From contig DASYKM010000215.1 in assembly GCA_035995425.1 (NCBI GenBank), positions 1 through 64,000 of the forward strand: DNA of 64,000 nucleotides, given 5' to 3'. Position 1 is the stretch's first letter, and the number at the start of each line of letters is the position of its first letter. The notes under the pieces were generated by a model. The model ran no database searches. It saw only the letters and a program-made list of their open reading frames with translations, and was not told the origin of the DNA. Positions 42,834 through 51,705 of the stretch are shown here, piece after piece. Origin of the DNA: CADEED01 sp035995425. Lineage in GTDB: Bacteria > Pseudomonadota > Gammaproteobacteria > Steroidobacterales > Steroidobacteraceae. A program made the translations under genes and the position numbers.

Positions 42834-44953
42834 GCAGCCTCCCGTGTAAGTTCGTTGAATGCTTCGTTGAGACCTGCCTGGCGCACTTCGAGGCGCGCCA
42901 GCTTTGCGTCACTGGCCAATAGACGGCGTACGACACCCTCGGCGTCGGTGGTGGTGATGTTCAGTTTCGATGCGTCGCGGGTGACCTCGACGACGCCGGG
43001 CCATCCGCGCACTTCGTCCACGCTCAGCGACGACTCGCAGCTGATCTGGCGGAGTACGACCAGCGCGCGCATGTCGTCGACGCTGCCGGAGGCGATCACG
43101 CGGCCCTTGGCGACCACGGCGACGCGGTCCGCGAGCGTCTCGGCTTCTTCGAGGTAGTGCGTGGTCAGCACGATGGAACAGCCGTCGGCCAGCAGCGCGC
43201 GAATGCTCTTCCACATGGCTTGGCGCGCCTGGATGTCGAGGCCCACCGTCGGCTCGTCGAGGAACAACACCTTCGGGCGGCCGCAGATCGCCACCGCGAA
43301 CTGCGCCTGCCGCTTCTGGCCGCCGGATAGTTTGCCGTACGCGCGATCCGCGAACTGCATGATGCCGGCGCGCTTCAGGGTTTCCTCGACATCGAGCGGG
43401 TTCTCGTAGTAGCTCGAAGCGAGGGCCACGAGCTCACGCGGGCGCAGTTCCTTGGGCATCTCGACGTCCTGCATCATCACGCCAAGCCCGCGGCGCCGGG
43501 CGATGTCCTGCGGCTCGCCGCCGAGCAGCGTCACGGTGCCCGCGTCCGGTTCGATGAGCCCGAGCCACAATGAGATCGCCGTGGATTTGCCGGCGCCGTT
43601 GGGGCCGAGCACAGCTAACAACTCACCGGGACGCACTTCGAGGTCGATCGAGTGGAGCGCCGTCACCGCGCCGAAGCGCTTGGTGATGCCGCGCAATTGG
43701 GCTACCGGGCTGCCGTTGGCTGTATTCGCCGGCGGTGGCGCAGCCGGTGAGGGCGAGGAGCTTGGCGGAAGCGGCTTGCGCCCATCAGCGCGACGATACT
43801 TGCGGCCGTTCAGCAGCTGGCCGATGAACGTCGGCCGTATCAGGAAGTGATAGCTTGCAAACAACACGGCGAAGCTGACGACGAGAATGAAGGGGTACTT
43901 CACGCTCCAGTGCAGCGGCCATTGGCTGACCCAGATCTGCAACGCGACGACCACCGGCAGGTGCGCCAGGTAGACCCAGTACGAAGCGTCGGCGAGATAA
44001 CGGCGCGTGGCGCTGTAGTTGGAGAGAAAGCGCAATGCGGCGCCCGTGAGCCCGAGCACCCAACCCCACAACGCCACGCCGAATACCAGTGCGTAAACCG
44101 TCTTGGTCAAACCCGGCTGCGCAAACGGCTCGGCGTGCATGGAGTGCAGCAGCCAGCCGGTGGCGACGATCGCGACGCCCAGATTCGAAATCCAGCGCTG
44201 CGTGATGGCTGCGAGAGCGCCCGTCGAGCGATGCACCAGCCAGCCGAAGGCGAACGCGGTGCCGAAACCGACCGACGCCGGGACCTGCGGAACCAGTGTC
44301 ATGTCCGGAGTGGGGATGCCCATCCAGTAGACCCAGAAGGACAGCGACATCAGCGCGGCGGCGACCGGGAGTCCGAGCGTGAATGTGCCCGCCATCGTGC
44401 GAATCGAACCGCTCACCGCCTTGTCGACCAGACCGCGAAGTCTCTGCGCCGGATCGAGGCGAGCGACGAGGCTGCGGGCCGTGATGACGACTACATAGAT
44501 GATGAGCAACTGATAGAGAAACCACAGATGCCCGAGCGGAAAGAAGTCCGCCGGCATGGCGGGCGTGGGCGGCAGCTTGCCGCCGAAGGCTTTGGTGAGG
44601 CCTGTAATCCACAGAAAGCTGATGATCGGCGACAGAACGACCCAGCCGGCTACCAGCGGAATGAGGATGCGAGTGGCGCGATTCGCCCAGAAAGAGCGGG
44701 CGCCAAGCTTCAGATACAGAAGGCGCCCGAAGTAACCGGCGATGAAGAAGAACAGCGACATCCGAAAGATGTGCGTGACGAACGCCGCGTCGCCCAACAA
44801 CGCGTTGGACGAGTTATCCGCCGCGAACCAGGTGCCGGGCGGTCCGCCCAGGAACGACAGCGCGGCGTGAAACGCGACGCCTAACAAGAGGGCGAAGCCG
44901 CGCACCGCGTCGAGCGCGTGCAGACGGTTTTCAGGATTGTGACTGTTGTTCAT
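42830..44953 (-). CDS. Fusion of acyltransferase-3-type membrane protein and ABC ATPase
   Basis: 707 residues. Residues 1-385 form a ten-helix acyltransferase-3/OpgC-type domain: LDAVRGFALLLGVAFHA (conserved His29), MSLFFFIAGYF, FFPLGHLWFL, YWVYLAHLPVVV. A Pro/Ser-rich linker (394-415) leads to a full ABC ATPase: Walker A GPNGAGKST (450-458), signature LSGGQKRQA (542-550), Walker B VLFLDEPTVGLD (D566, E567), switch His599. Acyltransferase-3 proteins move acyl groups onto sugars, lipids or peptides across the membrane; here one is joined covalently to the ATPase that should drive the permease encoded next (ATGA overlap). Linkage of modification and export of the same compound is inference. No frameshift is seen at the joint. 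I know no described example. Confidence 0.9.
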   Translation of the reverse strand: MNNSHNPENRLHALDAVRGFALLLGVAFHAALSFLGGPPGTWFAADNSSNALLGDAAFVTHIFRMSLFFFIAGYFGRLLYLKLGARSFWANRATRILIPLVAGWVVLSPIISFLWITGLTKAFGGKLPPTPAMPADFFPLGHLWFLYQLLIIYVVVITARSLVARLDPAQRLRGLVDKAVSGSIRTMAGTFTLGLPVAAALMSLSFWVYWMGIPTPDMTLVPQVPASVGFGTAFAFGWLVHRSTGALAAITQRWISNLGVAIVATGWLLHSMHAEPFAQPGLTKTVYALVFGVALWGWVLGLTGAALRFLSNYSATRRYLADASYWVYLAHLPVVVALQIWVSQWPLHWSVKYPFILVVSFAVLFASYHFLIRPTFIGQLLNGRKYRRADGRKPLPPSSSPSPAAPPPANTANGSPVAQLRGITKRFGAVTALHSIDLEVRPGELLAVLGPNGAGKSTAISLWLGLIEPDAGTVTLLGGEPQDIARRRGLGVMMQDVEMPKELRPRELVALASSYYENPLDVEETLKRAGIMQFADRAYGKLSGGQKRQAQFAVAICGRPKVLFLDEPTVGLDIQARQAMWKSIRALLADGCSIVLTTHYLEEAETLADRVAVVAKGRVIASGSVDDMRALVVLRQISCESSLSVDEVRGWPGVVEVTRDASKLNITTTDAEGVVRRLLASDAKLARLEVRQAGLNEAFNELTREAA

Positions 44954-44964
44954 TGTTGTTTCCT

Positions 44965-45633
44965 TCAGTTGAAGTCGCGACGGCGCGCCGCCACGAAGTA
45001 AGGCAGAGAAACGGTGATGACGAATGTCGCGAGCTCGGCGCCGAGGACGATCCAGAAAGTCGAGTTCCACTCGGGCGCCGGCTCGCGCAAATGGTCGTGG
45101 AGCGACGGCAGCGCGCCGACCATGAATATGAACAGCGTTACATTCATGTTGGTCACGATGATCAGGAGGGTGATCAAACCCTCGGAGGCGGTGTGCAGCG
45201 CGCCGCATAGAACCAGCGAGTAGTTCGCCAGGAAGAATCCGCACATCAACACGGCGAAAGGCAGCAGGCCATCGGGCAGGTTGGGCATGACTGCTATGAG
45301 CGTGACTGCGCCGGCACCCAGCACGGCCCAGGGCACCAGAAAGCAGAGCAGCAGGCCGACGACCTTGATGCGTACGTAATCGCCATGCGACAGCGGCAGG
45401 CTCAGGACGAACTGCAGCGTGCGCTCCTTGCGTTCATTGCCGATCGCCATCATCGCCAGCACGACGCCGAAGGCGACGATGGTCGTGAGCCAGGTCAGCA
45501 TGCCGATGTTGAAACGCACTTCGCCTTCGGCGGCGATCAGCAGTGCCAGAAGTCCCGAAACCGTGGAGCCAACGATGAGCCAGCGGTACAGGTAGAAATC
45601 CTTCGCGATCAATTTGCGAGCGAGTGTGTTCAT
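44965..45633 (-). CDS. ABC-2-type permease of a GntR-controlled exporter
   Basis: 222 residues with six membrane helices (WLIVGSTVSGLLALLIA, MLTWLTTIVAFGVVLAMMAI, VVGLLLCFLVPWAVLGAGAV and others) and the cytosolic loop NERKERTLQFVLSLPLSHG typical of ABC-2 permeases. Partner of the ATPase at 45630-46520, whose stop overlaps its start by four bases (ATGA); it lies 11 bases before the acyltransferase-ABC fusion. Substrate unknown. Confidence 0.9.
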   Translation of the reverse strand: MNTLARKLIAKDFYLYRWLIVGSTVSGLLALLIAAEGEVRFNIGMLTWLTTIVAFGVVLAMMAIGNERKERTLQFVLSLPLSHGDYVRIKVVGLLLCFLVPWAVLGAGAVTLIAVMPNLPDGLLPFAVLMCGFFLANYSLVLCGALHTASEGLITLLIIVTNMNVTLFIFMVGALPSLHDHLREPAPEWNSTFWIVLGAELATFVITVSLPYFVAARRRDFN

Positions 45634-46520
45634 TGGCCGCGCGTCTCCCGGTGATGCATGACGTTCGCGACGAAGATCTCCTCGAGACTCATGCGGTGCA
45701 CTTCCCGCACGCTCGAGCCGAGGAATGCCAGCAGGTCCTGCGAAAAGCGGTTGGTGGTCAACGTCACAAACTGGCCGTCGACGACGCGGCTGACCAGGTG
45801 CGGCAGATCCGGCACCGTGGTCCCCGGCGGCAACTGCAGCTGGATCCGGCGCCAGCGCTCGAGGAAATCCTCCTTGTCGCTGCTTTCGATCAGCCGGCCG
45901 CGGTCGATGAAGGCGATGCGGTCGGAGATCCGTTCCACGTCCACGGTGTTGTGCGATGAGAACAGGATGGAGCGATCGTCGTCGCGCAGTACGTCCATGA
46001 ACTCGGTGAGCACCTCGTGGCGCGCCACCGGATCGAGGCCCGAGGTGGGTTCATCGAGGATCAACAGCCGCGGGCGGCGGGCGAGGGCGAGCAACAGCAC
46101 CGCCTTGGCGTGCTCGCCGCTGGACAGTCCGCTCACGTTCTGCTCGGGGCGCAGATTGAATCGCTTGACCAGGGCTTGCGCGTACTTCGCATCCCAGCCC
46201 GGGTAGATAGACGCCACGAATCTCATGTGCCAGCCGAAAGTCGCGTGGCCGAACAGCCGCATGTCGTCGGAGACGAAGCCGATGTCGCGCTTCGCCAGCG
46301 CCTGCTGGTCGGGCATGGCATGGCCGAGCACACGAACGGCGCCCGCATCGGGCGTCAGCAGCCCCGTCATCAGGCGGATACTCGTACTTTTGCCGGCACC
46401 GTTCGGGCCGACGAAACCCATGATCTGCCCGGGCGCGAGCTCCAGCGACAGATCCTCGAGCGTGAAGAAGCGGAATGCCTTGCGGACGGCGTGCATCTCG
46501 ATGTGTTTGGTCTGGGTCAT
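45630..46520 (-). CDS. ABC transporter ATP-binding protein
   Basis: 296 residues. Walker A GPNGAGKST, Q loop FVSDDMRLF, signature LSSGEHAKA (variant of LSGGQ), Walker B LLILDEPTSGLD, switch His in FSSHNTVDVE. A C-terminal extension (about 215-296) follows, as in YtrB/BcrA-type exporter ATPases. It heads the transport part of the operon behind the GntR gene, whose stop overlaps its start (ATGA). It should power the permease at 44965-45633. Such operons often protect against antibiotics or cell-wall stress; the substrate is unknown. Confidence 0.93.
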   Translation of the reverse strand: MTQTKHIEMHAVRKAFRFFTLEDLSLELAPGQIMGFVGPNGAGKSTSIRLMTGLLTPDAGAVRVLGHAMPDQQALAKRDIGFVSDDMRLFGHATFGWHMRFVASIYPGWDAKYAQALVKRFNLRPEQNVSGLSSGEHAKAVLLLALARRPRLLILDEPTSGLDPVARHEVLTEFMDVLRDDDRSILFSSHNTVDVERISDRIAFIDRGRLIESSDKEDFLERWRRIQLQLPPGTTVPDLPHLVSRVVDGQFVTLTTNRFSQDLLAFLGSSVREVHRMSLEEIFVANVMHHRETRGQ

Positions 46521-46891
46521 TTCCTGTCCAGGTTGCGGATGGCGCGGCGCAGACGTTCCGCGAGGTCTTCGGGCGTGAGTCCGGCCTGGCGGCCGATGCC
46601 CGCCGCCGCGGCCAGGTGTTCATCGAGCTTCTCTTCCTGCAGGTCGCCAGCGAGGCCGTTGACCTCGGCGACGAAGGAGCCTTTTCCATGGCGCGTCACG
46701 ATGACGCCGTCACTTTCGAGGTCGAGGTAGGCACGCTTGACGGTGATGACGCTGACGCTCAAAGCGGCCGCCAGCGCCCGAATCGAGGGCAATTCCCGGC
46801 CTGCGGTCCAGTCGCCGGCGGCGATGCGGGCACGGATCTGCTCCATGATTTGCTGATACATGGGGCGGGCGTCGGTCTGGGAGATGTTCAT
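46517..46891 (-). CDS. GntR-family (YtrA-type) transcriptional repressor
   Basis: 124 residues: winged helix ARPMYQQIMEQIRARIAAGD, LPSIRALAAALSVSVITVKR and YLDLESDGVIVTRHGKGSFV, followed by a short helical dimer segment, with no ligand domain; this is the YtrA layout. It should bind the palindrome at 46909-46923, 18 bases upstream of its ATG, and repress the operon. ATG 46891 is chosen because the upstream frame runs across that operator. It leads the gntR-ATPase-permease-fusion-permease operon, all but one junction being ATGA. Confidence 0.92.
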   Translation of the reverse strand: MNISQTDARPMYQQIMEQIRARIAAGDWTAGRELPSIRALAAALSVSVITVKRAYLDLESDGVIVTRHGKGSFVAEVNGLAGDLQEEKLDEHLAAAAGIGRQAGLTPEDLAERLRRAIRNLDRK

Positions 46892-46908
46892 GCCGCTGTA
46901 CATACTGT

Positions 46909-46923
46909 GTATACAGTGTATAC
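46909..46923 (-). promoter_or_regulatory. Probable GntR operator
   Basis: GTATAC-AGT-GTATAC, a 15-bp palindrome with 3-base spacer, directly upstream of the gntR start. A third, weaker copy (GTACATAC) lies at 46898-46905. It agrees with the YtrA-type operator pattern of GTxTA half-sites and probably overlaps the promoter. Confidence 0.65.
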
Positions 46924-46945
46924 TCAGTTCCGGATCGAACACCAG

Positions 46946-46973
46946 CCCCCTGCGAAAATATTTTTCGAGGGGG
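46946..46973. repeat. Hairpin CCCCCT...AGGGGG with AT-rich core
   Basis: CCCCCT (46946-46951) and CGAAAA (46953-46958) pair with TTTTCG (46962-46967) and AGGGGG (46968-46973) with one bulged G and a three-base loop. It lies between the gntR operon and the thioesterase gene, in a 172-base divergent gap (46892-47063), and may be part of the leader of either. Confidence 0.5.
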
Positions 46974-47063
46974 ACGACCGACTCCCCGGCGCGACGCAGT
47001 AGTTAGTCTGGCGCGTGGGCCGCGCATCGATGCGGTAGCATCGCGGGCCCAGGAGAAAGATCA

Positions 47064-47531
47064 ATGGACAAGGCATTCATTACCTATCGCGGCACCGTGC
47101 AGCAGTGGCACTGCGACCACATGGGTCACATGAACGTCATGTGGTACGTCGGCAAGTTCGACGAGGCCACGTGGAACCTCGCGGCGATGATGGGTCTCAC
47201 GGCGCAATACATGAAAGATGCCAGGCGGGGCATGGCCGCCGTCGATCAACGAATCGCCTACCGGCGCGAAGGCCTGCCCGGCGATGTGCTGACGATTCGC
47301 AGCGCCATCATCGAAGTGCGGCCAAAGAGCGTGCGCTTCGTGCACGAGATGCGGCGCGGCGATCTCGACGACCTGTTGGCGACCATGGTGGTCACCGGCG
47401 TGCACATCGACGGCGTGGGGCGGAGGGCGACGGAATTCGCCAAGCCGATCCTGGCGAGTGCCCAGGCCATGACGGTCGCCGACCCCACTCTGTGGGACGC
47501 GTGGCCACCGGCCAAGGCCTACATGGAGTAG
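47064..47531 (+). CDS. Hotdog-fold acyl-CoA thioesterase (4HBT/YbgC type)
   Basis: 155 residues with the 4HBT signature CDHMGHMNVMWYVGKFDEA (residues about 17-35): Asp in the active-site D-x-x-G-H-x-N motif, followed by a long helix and a five-stranded sheet. It hydrolyses an acyl-CoA or acyl-ACP; the acyl group is not known. AGGAG about nine bases upstream supports the ATG. It stands alone between the gntR operon and the TonB-receptor terminator. Confidence 0.88.
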   Translation: MDKAFITYRGTVQQWHCDHMGHMNVMWYVGKFDEATWNLAAMMGLTAQYMKDARRGMAAVDQRIAYRREGLPGDVLTIRSAIIEVRPKSVRFVHEMRRGDLDDLLATMVVTGVHIDGVGRRATEFAKPILASAQAMTVADPTLWDAWPPAKAYME

Positions 47532-47543
47532 TTCGGCGCGGCG

Positions 47544-47577
47544 AAAAAAAACCGCGGCGTGAGTGCGCACGCCGCGG
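47544..47577 (-). terminator. Intrinsic terminator after the TonB-dependent receptor
   Basis: On the minus strand CCGCGGCGTG (47577-47568) pairs with CACGCCGCGG (47561-47552) around a six-base loop, extended one pair, then eight T (47551-47544). It lies 39 bases after the receptor stop. Read on the plus strand the hairpin follows the thioesterase, but without a U run there. Confidence 0.9.
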
Positions 47578-47615
47578 TCGTTATCCGGCAGACCGCACGG
47601 TCCGCCTCCTGGTCT

Positions 47616-50441
47616 TCAATATTTCCAGCGAACTCCCAGCGCGAACGAGCGGCTGATGAGCGTGTTGCCGAAGTTCGTGGTGCTGGGACTGCCGACATCG
47701 GCGAACGAGTAGTAGGACCGCTGAATTTCCCCGGTGAGATTGATCGCGTCGAACGAGACCGCCAAGTTTTCATTGAAGTCGTAGTTCAGCTGCAGGTCGA
47801 GGCTCTTCTCGGGCTGTCTCCAGACGCCGATCGGATTGGCGAACAGCGGCGCTTCGTTGTTGGCAATGAAGTTGTCGCGCCACACGTATGACAGTCGCGC
47901 ACCCACGCCCGCTCGATCGTAGGCGAGAGTCACGTTGTATGAGCTGTCGGACACGCCGAAGAATTCGGACTCGTTCTGGCCGACCAGCACCAGGTTCGCG
48001 TCGTAGATCGGAACGTTCTGGCTCGAGTTCAGGCTCGTATAGCTGCCTTGAATGCCGAAGCCGTTGAGGATTCCCGGCAGATCGTCGGGAAAATACAGGA
48101 AGCCAAGTTCGAATCCATCGAGGTCGCCGTTGGAGGCGTTCACCGGCCGTGAAACCCTGAAGTCATCGACGCTGAGCCCGCTGTTCTCGATGTGAACCGT
48201 CTGCAGTTGCGTGACCACCAGCCCGTCGATCTTGCGCTTGAACCAGGTGCCGTAGACGGCGCTGTCCTTGGCGAAATACCACTCGAAGGTGGCATCGAAG
48301 TTCTTGCCCTTCGCGGACGTCAGATTCGGATTGCCGCCGGTGCCCGAGCCGTAACCCACGTTCGTCAGATCGTCGACGAGCGTGAAGTTCGGATTGAGCT
48401 GGGCGAAATCCGGACGGCGCAGCGTTTCGCCGTAATTGAAGCGCAAGCGGAAGTCGTCGGTGATGTTGTATCGCAACGTGACCGACGGCATCAGATCGCT
48501 GACCTCGCTCACTCTGCTCGTCGACGGATTGCCGGCCACCACCAGATCGGTGAAGTCGATCGGCGTGGTCACCTTCACGTAGCGCAATCCGACTTCCGCG
48601 AGCCACTTTTCACCGAACTGCAACTCCGTTTTCACGTACGCGGAGGCGGTGCGCTCCTTGACGTCATACGAGCGCAGGAGTCCCGGGCCACCCGCCTGCG
48701 CGCCGTAGATCGCGCGCACCTGGTCCGCGTTGTCGTGGATCCAGTATCCGTTCGCGACCGCCCACGTGGTCGGTCCGTCGAAATTGCCATCCATGAAGCT
48801 GTGGTTGTCCCACACCATGCCTTCCGGCATCTGCCCGAGATTCGCCGCCACCAGCGGGAAGGGTGCGAGGTCGGTCGTCGGCTGCCAGTGTTTCGCATCG
48901 CGATCGTCGTAGCGCGCGCCGAAGCTCAGTGTCCGGAACACGCCGTCGTCGCTGACCATATAGTCGCCGTCGATCGTGAGCGTCGCGGCGCCGCCCAGAT
49001 CCTTGCCCTTGTTCTGGAACAGCTGTCCCATGTTCCACAGCGCCGGATTGAGCATGTTGGCGTCGATGTTGGCGCCGGCAGCATTGGTGAAGTGCCACGA
49101 AGGCATGCCGTCGCCCGAGTTGAAATCGAGCGTGATCGCTTCGGGGACGCGCTCGGTGCGTACGGCGATGAAATCCGTTTTGAACTTGCTGGATTGAATC
49201 GACAGGTCTGCTTCCAGTTTGAACCGGTCGCTCATCTGCCACTTGCCGTTCAACGCGTACACAAAGGTGTCGGTCGAAGCGTCGGTGGAGTCGCCGCTGT
49301 TGAAATTGAACGGCGCGCCGACCACGCGCGTCTTGATGAGATTGCTGTCCGGATACAGCGTGATGGTCGAGGCCGGATTCGGCCCGAGCGAACCCCACCA
49401 GTCGGCGAACGTGAAGTGCAGGTTGTTGAACATCTCCTCGCGATAGCCCTGGTAGAAGGCTTCGAAGGTGTATTCGGAAGTGTCGTTGGGCGCGAACTGC
49501 AGCGCGAGATTGGCGGCCGGCCGCTTGCGATCGGCCTCGAAGTCGCTGGCGAACAACGCGTCGCGCGCCAGTAGATAGGGAAAGTTTGCGACTCCGGGGC
49601 CGGTGTTGAAGTCCAGCGTGGAACCGGGCTCCTCGGGCAGTCCGCGGCTGAGGCCTGCTTCCCAGATCGGCGGAGTTCCGTTGAAGACGCGCTGCAGCGG
49701 CGTGAATCCCGGCGGCAGGGGGCCGGTGGCCGTCACGAACGGAACGAGCGCGCCCGCCGTCACGCTCTGGTCGCGATAACGCGATTCGCCGAAACTCACG
49801 TTGAACAGCGCGCCGAAGCGGCCGTCGGGACCATCCCACTGGTTGCTGACGAGGAAGCTCAGGTTTGGATCGACGTCGCCGCGCTGCTCCTGTTCGACGG
49901 CGCGCGCATTGAACGACATCTCGAGCCCCTCGAAATCGAACGGGCGTCGCGTGCGCACGTCGATCTGTCCGGCGAGGCCCGTCTCGATCTGATCGGCCGA
50001 GCGGGTCTTGAACACGTCGACGCGGCTGATGAGGTTTGCAGGGATGTCCTGCAATTGAACCGCGCGCCCGACGCCGGTGAAGAAGTTGCGCCCGTTCCAG
50101 GTGGTGGTTATGTCGGGGAGGCCGCGAATCACGATGCCGTTGGCTTCGCCGCCGGCGCGCTCGGTCACCTGCACGCCCGTGACGCGCTGCAGCGCCTCGA
50201 TGACGTTGTTGTCGGGTAGTTTGCCGATGTCCTCGGCGACGATGGATTCGACGACCTGCGTCGCTTCCTTCTTGTTCTCGAGACCTTTCGCCAGACTCTG
50301 GCGAACGCCGGTGACGACGACGGTTTCCACTTCCTCGCCTTTGGGCGTATCGGCGGCAGGTGCCTGCTGCGCGATTGCGGAAACCGAGATTGAAAGCGCC
50401 GCCAGCGCAGACGCCGAGCTGATCTGTTTGATTCCCGCCAC
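47616..50441 (-). CDS. TonB-dependent outer-membrane receptor
   Basis: 941 residues. Signal peptide (about 1-24), TonB-box-like ETVVVTG (about 39-45), plug domain (VESIVAEDIGKLPDNNVIEA, then ERAGGEANGIVIRGL) and a large 22-strand barrel ending SFALGVRWKY. It belongs to the Xanthomonas/Caulobacter-type receptors that take up oligosaccharides rather than siderophores. It faces a GntR regulator and the GH43/GH51 arabinan enzymes, so arabino-oligosaccharide uptake is likely. A strong terminator follows. TonB itself is not in the window. Confidence 0.93.
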   Translation of the reverse strand: MAGIKQISSASALAALSISVSAIAQQAPAADTPKGEEVETVVVTGVRQSLAKGLENKKEATQVVESIVAEDIGKLPDNNVIEALQRVTGVQVTERAGGEANGIVIRGLPDITTTWNGRNFFTGVGRAVQLQDIPANLISRVDVFKTRSADQIETGLAGQIDVRTRRPFDFEGLEMSFNARAVEQEQRGDVDPNLSFLVSNQWDGPDGRFGALFNVSFGESRYRDQSVTAGALVPFVTATGPLPPGFTPLQRVFNGTPPIWEAGLSRGLPEEPGSTLDFNTGPGVANFPYLLARDALFASDFEADRKRPAANLALQFAPNDTSEYTFEAFYQGYREEMFNNLHFTFADWWGSLGPNPASTITLYPDSNLIKTRVVGAPFNFNSGDSTDASTDTFVYALNGKWQMSDRFKLEADLSIQSSKFKTDFIAVRTERVPEAITLDFNSGDGMPSWHFTNAAGANIDANMLNPALWNMGQLFQNKGKDLGGAATLTIDGDYMVSDDGVFRTLSFGARYDDRDAKHWQPTTDLAPFPLVAANLGQMPEGMVWDNHSFMDGNFDGPTTWAVANGYWIHDNADQVRAIYGAQAGGPGLLRSYDVKERTASAYVKTELQFGEKWLAEVGLRYVKVTTPIDFTDLVVAGNPSTSRVSEVSDLMPSVTLRYNITDDFRLRFNYGETLRRPDFAQLNPNFTLVDDLTNVGYGSGTGGNPNLTSAKGKNFDATFEWYFAKDSAVYGTWFKRKIDGLVVTQLQTVHIENSGLSVDDFRVSRPVNASNGDLDGFELGFLYFPDDLPGILNGFGIQGSYTSLNSSQNVPIYDANLVLVGQNESEFFGVSDSSYNVTLAYDRAGVGARLSYVWRDNFIANNEAPLFANPIGVWRQPEKSLDLQLNYDFNENLAVSFDAINLTGEIQRSYYSFADVGSPSTTNFGNTLISRSFALGVRWKY

Positions 50442-50820
50442 GTTGATACCCCTCTGACGGACGACTCGGTTCGGGTGAGCCGGTCCGCTTATTTATTACT
50501 CGGACAAATGCTAGCGGTAGGACAAGTGCCAATGCAATGCCAGCGGTGTCATGGCTCCATGATCAGACTGATATGTATCTCAGGGACTTAGGCCGGCCGG
50601 GCCAATACTCGTACTTTTGCGGAACTTGATCGGTGAGCCGGCTTTCACTGATGAGCGAGGCCCGCCGATGTCTTGCCTGTTTTCAAGGGTTTGCAGGCGC
50701 AAGTGCATGTCCGCAGGAGAGGGTGCTGACGCGTGCGGGCCACATCCGATCTTGTAGTCACGGTGCGCTGCGCGGACAATTCGGCGGCGTTGAGTTCGGG
50801 ACCGCAGGGATAATCGCCGG
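50442..50820. promoter_or_regulatory. Divergent control region of the arabinan locus
   Basis: 379 bases between the TonB receptor (minus) and the FCD regulator (plus). GGACAA occurs twice, 18 bases apart (50502, 50520), giving direct TTGTCC repeats on the receptor strand. The words GCTAGCGG and GCCAGCGG (about 50510 and 50538) flank TGCCAATGCAATGCCA. An AT-rich TTATTTATTA (50489-50498) lies 50 bases before the receptor start, a likely -10 area. No gene seen. Confidence 0.45.
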
Positions 50821-51627
50821 ATGGCTGCCAAAAAAAAATCCAAGAAGAGCAAGAAACCTCCAGCCACCGCGAATGCCGCTCACCCGCATCGCAAGTCGCT
50901 GCGGCTGCATGGAACGATTGCACGCGATCTCGGTGTCCTCATCGTTTCGGGGCGATACCGCCCGGGCCATGTGCTCGACGGGGAGGTGGAAGCCAGCGAA
51001 CAACGCAAGGTATCGCGCACGGCGTATCGCGAAGCGCTGCGCATTCTCGCCGCGAAGGGCCTGGTACACAGCCGGCCGCGTGTCGGCACCCGGGTGAGCA
51101 CTCTCGAGGAGTGGCACCTGCTGGATCCGGACGTACTGTCCTGGGCGTTTTCCGGTGAACCCGAACCCGAGGTGCTGCACGGATTGTTCGAGCTGCGAAC
51201 CATCGTCGAGCCGGCGGCGGCGGCGCTCGCTGCCACGCGGCGCAGCCAGAAGCATCTCGACAGCATGCGGCGCGCGCTCGACGCGATGTCACTGCATACC
51301 CTCAACATCGAGGACGGGCGCATCGCCGACAAGGAATTCCACGCGGCGCTGCTCCACGCCACGGCGAATCCCTTCATCGTTTCGTTGACCAACGGTGTTA
51401 CGGCGGCGGTCAACGCGCTGACCGAATTCAAGCAGCGCATTGCGCCATTGAAGCGCGATCCGGTGCCCGATCACTGGCGCGTGTACGACGCCATCGCCGC
51501 CAAGAATCCCGATGGCGCGCGCGAAGCAATGACCGAGCTCATCCGGCTCGCGATCATGGACACGCCGATCAAGCAACGGCCCAAGCCGGCCGCGGCGTCG
51601 CGCGCGACGCGCGACGCTCACTACTGA
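50821..51627 (+). CDS. FadR/FCD-type GntR transcriptional regulator
   Basis: 268 residues. A Lys-rich head (MAAKKKSKKSKKPP) precedes a winged helix (about 28-90, with SRTAYREALRILAAKGLVHS and RPRVGTRV) and an FCD ligand domain (about 115-245, LFELRTIVEPAAAALAA, EFHAALLHATANPF, DHWRVYDAIAAKNP), the metal-binding His residues of which appear present. It should respond to a sugar acid or similar metabolite and control the divergent receptor gene and the GH43/GH51 genes that follow 78 bases downstream. Confidence 0.92.
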   Translation: MAAKKKSKKSKKPPATANAAHPHRKSLRLHGTIARDLGVLIVSGRYRPGHVLDGEVEASEQRKVSRTAYREALRILAAKGLVHSRPRVGTRVSTLEEWHLLDPDVLSWAFSGEPEPEVLHGLFELRTIVEPAAAALAATRRSQKHLDSMRRALDAMSLHTLNIEDGRIADKEFHAALLHATANPFIVSLTNGVTAAVNALTEFKQRIAPLKRDPVPDHWRVYDAIAAKNPDGAREAMTELIRLAIMDTPIKQRPKPAAASRATRDAHY

Positions 51628-51705
51628 CGGCGTATTGCGCGGCGCCGGGCTTCGCGGCTAGCATCAAAAGTCTGAGTATTGTTTTTCTCGGGCTTGAGGG
51701 GGCTC

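Noticed and set aside
42830..45244. Extended start of the acyltransferase-ABC fusion
   Set aside because: The first 97 residues overlap the upstream permease gene in another frame; ATG 44953 starts the acyltransferase properly.
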